A DNA stretch of 64,000 nucleotides from Mycolicibacterium sp. YH-1 (GTDB lineage: Bacteria; Actinomycetota; Actinomycetes; Mycobacteriales; Mycobacteriaceae), in contig NZ_CP092915.1 in the NCBI RefSeq assembly GCF_022557175.1, positions 6,200,001-6,264,000 on the forward strand, in the 5' to 3' direction. A model generated the notes under the pieces. That model saw only the letters and a list, made by a program, of their open reading frames with translations. It made no database searches and was not told where the DNA came from. Shown piece after piece: positions 60,561 to 64,000 of this stretch (its first letter is position 1; every line of letters begins with the position of its first letter). The position numbers and the translations under genes are program-made.

Positions 60561-61238
60561 TCAGCGCAGGTATGCCTCGTCGCCGGTGGGGTACCCGCCG
60601 CCTGTGGTGGTGAGGTGGACGTGGTCGTAGTGCCCGTAACCACCGCTCTGCGGGCCCTTGGGGGTGTAGTACACGCCACGCCAGATCGCATCCTGCAACC
60701 CGAACCGCTCTGCGTTCTTGAACGCGAACGCGACGATCTGGTTGCCGAGCGCGATGCCCGCGGCGGAGCTGGGGTTGGGGATCATCACGTCGAGTGCCAG
60801 GCCGTTGGGATGCCATCTCAGCGCATCCGCCCGCACACCGCCGATCGAGTGGATCTCGGGGAACGCCGCGCTTACCGCGCGTGCGGCCAGGATGGTCTTG
60901 ACCTGAAGGCCGCGCTCCGGCGCGACACCGACGGGCAGCAGACGCGGCCGATCATCGACCCGCCACCTCGACGCCGCGACCGTGCGGTCCGGCGCCGCCG
61001 CCATGCTCACCTGCCCGATGGACGGCCCCGACCCTACGGCCGGTGCCAACGCCACGACCTCGAGGCAACACACCGGAACGTCGGCGGCCACAGGAGTGGG
61101 TTCCTCGGTCACCACGGTGGGGTATGCACTCCCGCCAGCGGCGAGGAAGACGGCGGCCGGCGCGATCAGAGCGGCCAGGCCCACCGATCGTTTGCGACGG
61201 GGGCGGGCCAACGCATGTCTACCCACGGGAAGCACCAT
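60561..61238 (-). CDS. Exported M15/VanY-like peptidase-domain protein
   Basis: 225 residues if ATG 61238 is used; longer frames begin at 61292 and 61406, and no clear ribosome binding site decides. A hydrophobic N-terminal anchor (LAALIAPAAVFLAAGG) and a C-terminal domain with zinc-peptidase pattern HPNGLALDVMIPN (His/Asp) and GHYDHVHL (His-x-His), like M15/LAS peptidases of the VanY/D-Ala-D-Ala type. May process peptidoglycan; one of several similar exported proteins in mycobacteria. Confidence 0.65.
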   Translation of the reverse strand: MVLPVGRHALARPRRKRSVGLAALIAPAAVFLAAGGSAYPTVVTEEPTPVAADVPVCCLEVVALAPAVGSGPSIGQVSMAAAPDRTVAASRWRVDDRPRLLPVGVAPERGLQVKTILAARAVSAAFPEIHSIGGVRADALRWHPNGLALDVMIPNPSSAAGIALGNQIVAFAFKNAERFGLQDAIWRGVYYTPKGPQSGGYGHYDHVHLTTTGGGYPTGDEAYLR

Positions 61239-61556
61239 ACGAGCAAAACGCAGGTTGTCCAGCAACTCCCGAGGAACCGAAGGGCGAGAGAGCATCCGTC
61301 TAAGAAATTGGGCGGACGGCGCAGCGACCACCGCCGCGCGGGCCGAACGCGTGCGATCCGTGGCCGATCCACCTCGACGTCTAGGGCATTTCCGCAGGTC
61401 AGACATGCCGACTCAGCACGGAGACGTATCCGATATCCGCCCGAGACCAAAACGTTACCCAGCAAGGAACTGACCAAACCGGCGCAATCGCCGACGGGCC
61501 AAAAATAAATTTGTTGCAAGGGCAACGTTCTGGACCGGTTTCAGGCGGTATTCGCG
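61239..61556. other. Intergenic region, no gene assigned
   Basis: About 318 bp between the peptidase-like gene and the next minus-strand gene. Part of it may code the extra N-terminus of the peptidase gene if a longer start is correct. Contains an AT-rich stretch near 61500-61512; no operator or RNA gene recognised. Confidence 0.35.
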
Positions 61557-62324
61557 CTAGGCGTGCGAGAGCGCGCCGCGCCACACCGGCGCCGCCGCGG
61601 TGCGGTCGGTGACGACCCCGCGCCGGGTTTGGGCGATCTCTCCGATGATGGCGGAGACCTGGACGGGGTCCCCGTGAGCGGCGAACGTGCGCCGGTCCCA
61701 CCACATCATCTGGGTCTGGTAGTGCTCGTTGGGGTACGGCGCGGCGGGGATGTCGGCCACGACACCGCCCGACGAACGCCACTGATCCAGGATGTGCGCC
61801 GCCGAGGTGGCCATGCAGTAGGTGATGTCGAAGAGCCCCATCGCGTGGAAGCCGCTTCGAGCGATCATCTTGGCCCGACGGCGACCGCCCCCGGGCTCCT
61901 TGTCCAGCCACGCCGCCTTCATCTCGAGGATGCCCAGCGGGACGCGCTCCGAGATCGCGGCATGCACCTGGTCCTCACCGGGATGCCCAGCCCACTCCAC
62001 GACCGCATGTGAGTCCTCCGGCCCACGCAGCGGACCCTTTGCTCGCACACCACCGACCACCTGGCCGCTGATGTCAGTCAGCACCCAGAACAGCGCGGTG
62101 TCCTCGGCGCAGCGGTCCACGTCGGGGTCCAGCGCGTCTGAGACTCCGAAACGCGCGTAACTCGCGACAGCGCCGCGGTGATACCGGGCGAAGAGGTCGG
62201 GCTCGGCACTCGGCCTCGCCATGGTCATGGTGCATTCGGCCACCGGATCCCAGCAGGCGGTGCGCCTGAAGTCACCGAAGGTGGCCAGTCCGTCATGGGT
62301 GGGGGCAAGGGAGGGCGCGGTCAT
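61557..62324 (-). CDS. Unrecognised protein, possibly acyltransferase-fold
   Basis: 255 residues from ATG 62324 (in-frame extension to 62393 exists). Beta/alpha-rich with DLFARYHRGAVASYARFGVS, VLTDISGQVVGGVRAKGPLR, HAAISERVPLGILEMKAAWL, PYPNEHYQTQMMWWD. The pattern of a strand ending in VGGV followed by helix is somewhat GNAT/N-acyltransferase-like but no acetyl-CoA motif is convincing. It is adjacent to the restriction-modification pair (divergent, 318-bp gap); a relation is not shown. Confidence 0.55.
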   Translation of the reverse strand: MTAPSLAPTHDGLATFGDFRRTACWDPVAECTMTMARPSAEPDLFARYHRGAVASYARFGVSDALDPDVDRCAEDTALFWVLTDISGQVVGGVRAKGPLRGPEDSHAVVEWAGHPGEDQVHAAISERVPLGILEMKAAWLDKEPGGGRRRAKMIARSGFHAMGLFDITYCMATSAAHILDQWRSSGGVVADIPAAPYPNEHYQTQMMWWDRRTFAAHGDPVQVSAIIGEIAQTRRGVVTDRTAAAPVWRGALSHA

Positions 62325-62642
62325 GTTAGGCGGTGCTCCATCGTGCTCGAGAGATAGCTGCCGACGGTCCGCCGACAGCGGATAGGGACGCAAATGGCAA
62401 TGGGATTGTAACGCTACAAAACGTCACAACCTCGTGCTTCCGCTTACGTCGATGATTACAGCAATGAATTGCGTTGCCGCAGCCCCGGTCCCGTCGGCAC
62501 CGACCCATCCGCCTTCACATCGTTGACAAGCGGGCAAATAGTTACAGACGTCACGTGGACCCCTCGGCGCGTCGCTCAACACACGCGCCCCGAGAGCCCA
62601 GCCCGTCCGAATCGCACGCCCGTCTCTGGCAAGCTGCCAACC
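62325..62642. other. Divergent region upstream of restriction endonuclease
   Basis: About 318 bp, with AT-rich segments near 62395-62470. An open frame leads into the endonuclease from 62469 but its predicted N-terminus is Arg/Pro-rich and unlike the family, so it is left out. No C-protein gene of the kind that often controls restriction systems is visible. Confidence 0.35.
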
Positions 62643-63401
62643 GTGGTGGCGGTGGAGCAGTGGCTGCGGGAGCAATGCGCGGAGTACGGGTGGGGTCTGG
62701 GCGGTGTGTTCCGCAGCCGGGGCGATCACGCCTGGCCGCTGGTCGCGACGGGTCCCGAGGACCTCGAGGCACAACTCCTGGCTGGCGGACACATCCTGCC
62801 GCTGCCCAAGGAGCCCGCGGCGCTGGCAAACGTCCTCGAGGTCGGCATCGTCAGCTTCCTGATCGACCGTGCCGCCGACCTCTCCGGATCAATAGCCGCA
62901 CGGGGCACCGAGCGTGGTTACCCCGATGTCGAACTCGGCGGTGAGGCGTTCGGTGGCGGATTTCACGCCATCGACATCAAAGTGGCCCGGCGCGCAGTCG
63001 GTGCCCGCGGCAACGCTTTGGGCCGAACACAGAGCCGAATCACCCTCTACACCGGCAACACCTATTTCAGGCACCCGAAGATCCTGTTTCCCGGAGTCAT
63101 GCGGCCGTTCGCCGAATACGCCTCCCACCTCGACGTGCTCGGGATCTACACGCTCGACGAGAACACACCGGGCCGGGTGGCCGACCTCGAGCTGATCGTG
63201 GCGCACCCATGGCAGATCGCGAGCAGGCATCGATCGTCGACGACGCGTGAGTACATCGGAGCTGTCGACAAGATCGATCAGCTGCGCGCCGGTGAGGGCG
63301 AATTCGACACCGAGGCCGAGTTCTACGCGTACTGGCGCAAGTTCCCGTTCAAGACGGCAAGGGCCGTCGAACTGCTGCTCGCCAAGCAACTCGACAAATA
63401 G
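62643..63401 (+). CDS. EcoRV-family type II restriction endonuclease
   Basis: 252 residues from GTG 62643 (GTGs at 62646 and 62652 are alternatives), close to EcoRV's length. The PD-(D/E)xK core is at PDVELGGEAF ... AIDIKV: Asp95, then Asp111-Ile-Lys113, spacing 16 and 18 residues, exactly as Asp74, Asp90 and Lys92 of EcoRV. Downstream pieces also run parallel to EcoRV: RITLYTGNTYFRHP, IYTLDEN, and GEFDTEAEFYAYWRKF against EcoRV's GIFDSEDEFLDYWRNY as I recall it. It cuts DNA as a Mg2+-dependent homodimer if the family holds. Target may be EcoRV-like (GATATC) or altered. A C5-methyltransferase gene follows 61 bp later, its protective partner. Confidence 0.82.
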   Translation: MVAVEQWLREQCAEYGWGLGGVFRSRGDHAWPLVATGPEDLEAQLLAGGHILPLPKEPAALANVLEVGIVSFLIDRAADLSGSIAARGTERGYPDVELGGEAFGGGFHAIDIKVARRAVGARGNALGRTQSRITLYTGNTYFRHPKILFPGVMRPFAEYASHLDVLGIYTLDENTPGRVADLELIVAHPWQIASRHRSSTTREYIGAVDKIDQLRAGEGEFDTEAEFYAYWRKFPFKTARAVELLLAKQLDK

Positions 63402-63462
63402 GCCCCCTCCGACGCCGGTTGCCTGTCGGCGTTTTGTGGGTGGGTCATGGGATGCTCTTGCC

Positions 63463-64000
63463 ATGGCGAGCACAAAGGGAGTGGCGATCTCGTTGTTCTC
63501 TGGCGCAGGCGGTCTGGATCTGGGCGCGGAGGCGGCCGGATTCGACGTCCGAGCAGCCGTCGAGCGCAACCGCGATGCCGCGCTCACCATGGAGAAGAAC
63601 TTCCCTGCGCTCGCCTCACCCGTCATCCAGCAGGACATCCTCGAGACCAGCACCGACGAGATTCTGCGCGCCGCCGGGCTGCGCAAGGGGCAACGCCCCG
63701 ACCTTCTCCTCGGTGGGCCGCCGTGCACCCCATTCAGCAAGAGCGGCTTCTGGCTCGAGTGGAAGCGCTCCGGGCTTGATCCGGACGCGTCGCTGCTGCA
63801 GGAGTACACCCGGGTGCTCCGCGAGGCCAGACCCCGCGCGTTCGTCCTGGAGAACGTCTACGCCCTGACCTATGACAACCGCGCCAGCCGTCCCGCACTG
63901 CAACGGCTGCTACGTGAGATCGACGAGGCGGGTTACGCCTACCACATGGAAGTCCTCCATGCGGCGAATTTTGGTGTGCCGCAAGCACGCCCACGACTTT
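63463..64000 (+). CDS. C5-cytosine DNA methyltransferase, 3' truncated by window
   Basis: The first 179 codons are present from ATG 63463; the frame is still open at the window end. Motif I LFSGAGGLDLG, motif IV GGPPCTPFSKSG with catalytic Cys88 in PPC, motif VI FVLENVY with Glu130 and motif VIII AANFGVPQARPRLF are clear, so this is an m5C methylase (Dcm/HhaI-type). The variable target-recognition domain lies outside, so specificity cannot be read. It follows the EcoRV-like endonuclease and probably protects its sites; EcoRV's own partner is an N6-adenine methylase, so the pairing here is unlike the type example. Confidence 0.85.
   Translation, partial: MASTKGVAISLFSGAGGLDLGAEAAGFDVRAAVERNRDAALTMEKNFPALASPVIQQDILETSTDEILRAAGLRKGQRPDLLLGGPPCTPFSKSGFWLEWKRSGLDPDASLLQEYTRVLREARPRAFVLENVYALTYDNRASRPALQRLLREIDEAGYAYHMEVLHAANFGVPQARPRL

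Overview
The window looks like the chromosome of a rapidly growing, non-tuberculous mycobacterium (Mycolicibacterium type). The DNA is GC-rich with many GTG starts. It carries mycobacterial signature loci: iniB-iniA-iniC, the EtfD-type Fe-S membrane reductase, lpqJ, a 13E12-family HNH protein, dcd, an F420-type luciferase-like oxidoreductase and EspC-like type VII substrates. From memory, the core (about 13.9-51.3 kb) follows the M. tuberculosis Rv0315-Rv0345 neighbourhood in inverse orientation, with many species-specific insertions. No rRNA, IS element, CRISPR array or prophage was seen. The only RNA gene identified is tRNA-Gly(CCC).

Region by region. 0-6.3 kb: two tandem paralogous exported Pro/Thr-rich proteins, a polytopic membrane protein, a two-gene EspC-like module and a small secreted peptide. 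6.3-9.1 kb: AraC regulator, methyltransferase and LacI regulator. 9.2-13.1 kb: an arylsulfotransferase-like enzyme followed by a complete sulfonate/sulfate-ester type ABC transporter, divergent from the LacI gene with a candidate operator between them. 13.2-18.9 kb: a diiron-type metallo-beta-lactamase-fold protein, LpqJ, a DinB-like protein, an F420 oxidoreductase, two Thr-tailed membrane proteins and a 13E12 protein. 18.9-28.9 kb: the ini locus, namely iniBAC, a second IniB-domain gene, a membrane-anchored Hsp70-like protein and an IniR-like ATPase/LuxR regulator overlapping it, with G-rich repeats upstream of both divergent units. 29.2-37 kb: EtfD, a third exported paralog, an aminotransferase and a YibE/F protein.

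37-45.2 kb (minus strand): rmlA, a MDMPI-fold protein, a cytochrome P450 and udgA packed like one operon, then a DUF7159-like membrane protein, amt and dcd. 45.4-53.1 kb: cutinase, tRNA-Gly, a diiron ferritin-like protein, a large Ig-repeat secreted protein, a GH16 glucanase-like protein and another exported protein. 53.1-57.6 kb: a GntR-controlled catabolic module (CoA ligase, class II aldolase, amidohydrolase). 57.7-62.3 kb: CcdA and DsbE-like thiol-redox proteins, heme oxygenase with a TetR regulator and clear TGACA palindromes, an M15-like peptidase and an unrecognised protein. 62.6-64 kb: an EcoRV-family restriction endonuclease followed by a C5-cytosine DNA methyltransferase cut by the window edge.

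The most promising parts are (i) the EcoRV-like nuclease paired with a cytosine-C5 rather than adenine methylase, (ii) the Hsp70-like membrane protein translationally coupled to the IniR-type regulator with MalT-box-like repeats in the ini promoters, and (iii) the orphan promoter-like element plus terminator at 34.3-34.4 kb, which could encode a small RNA.
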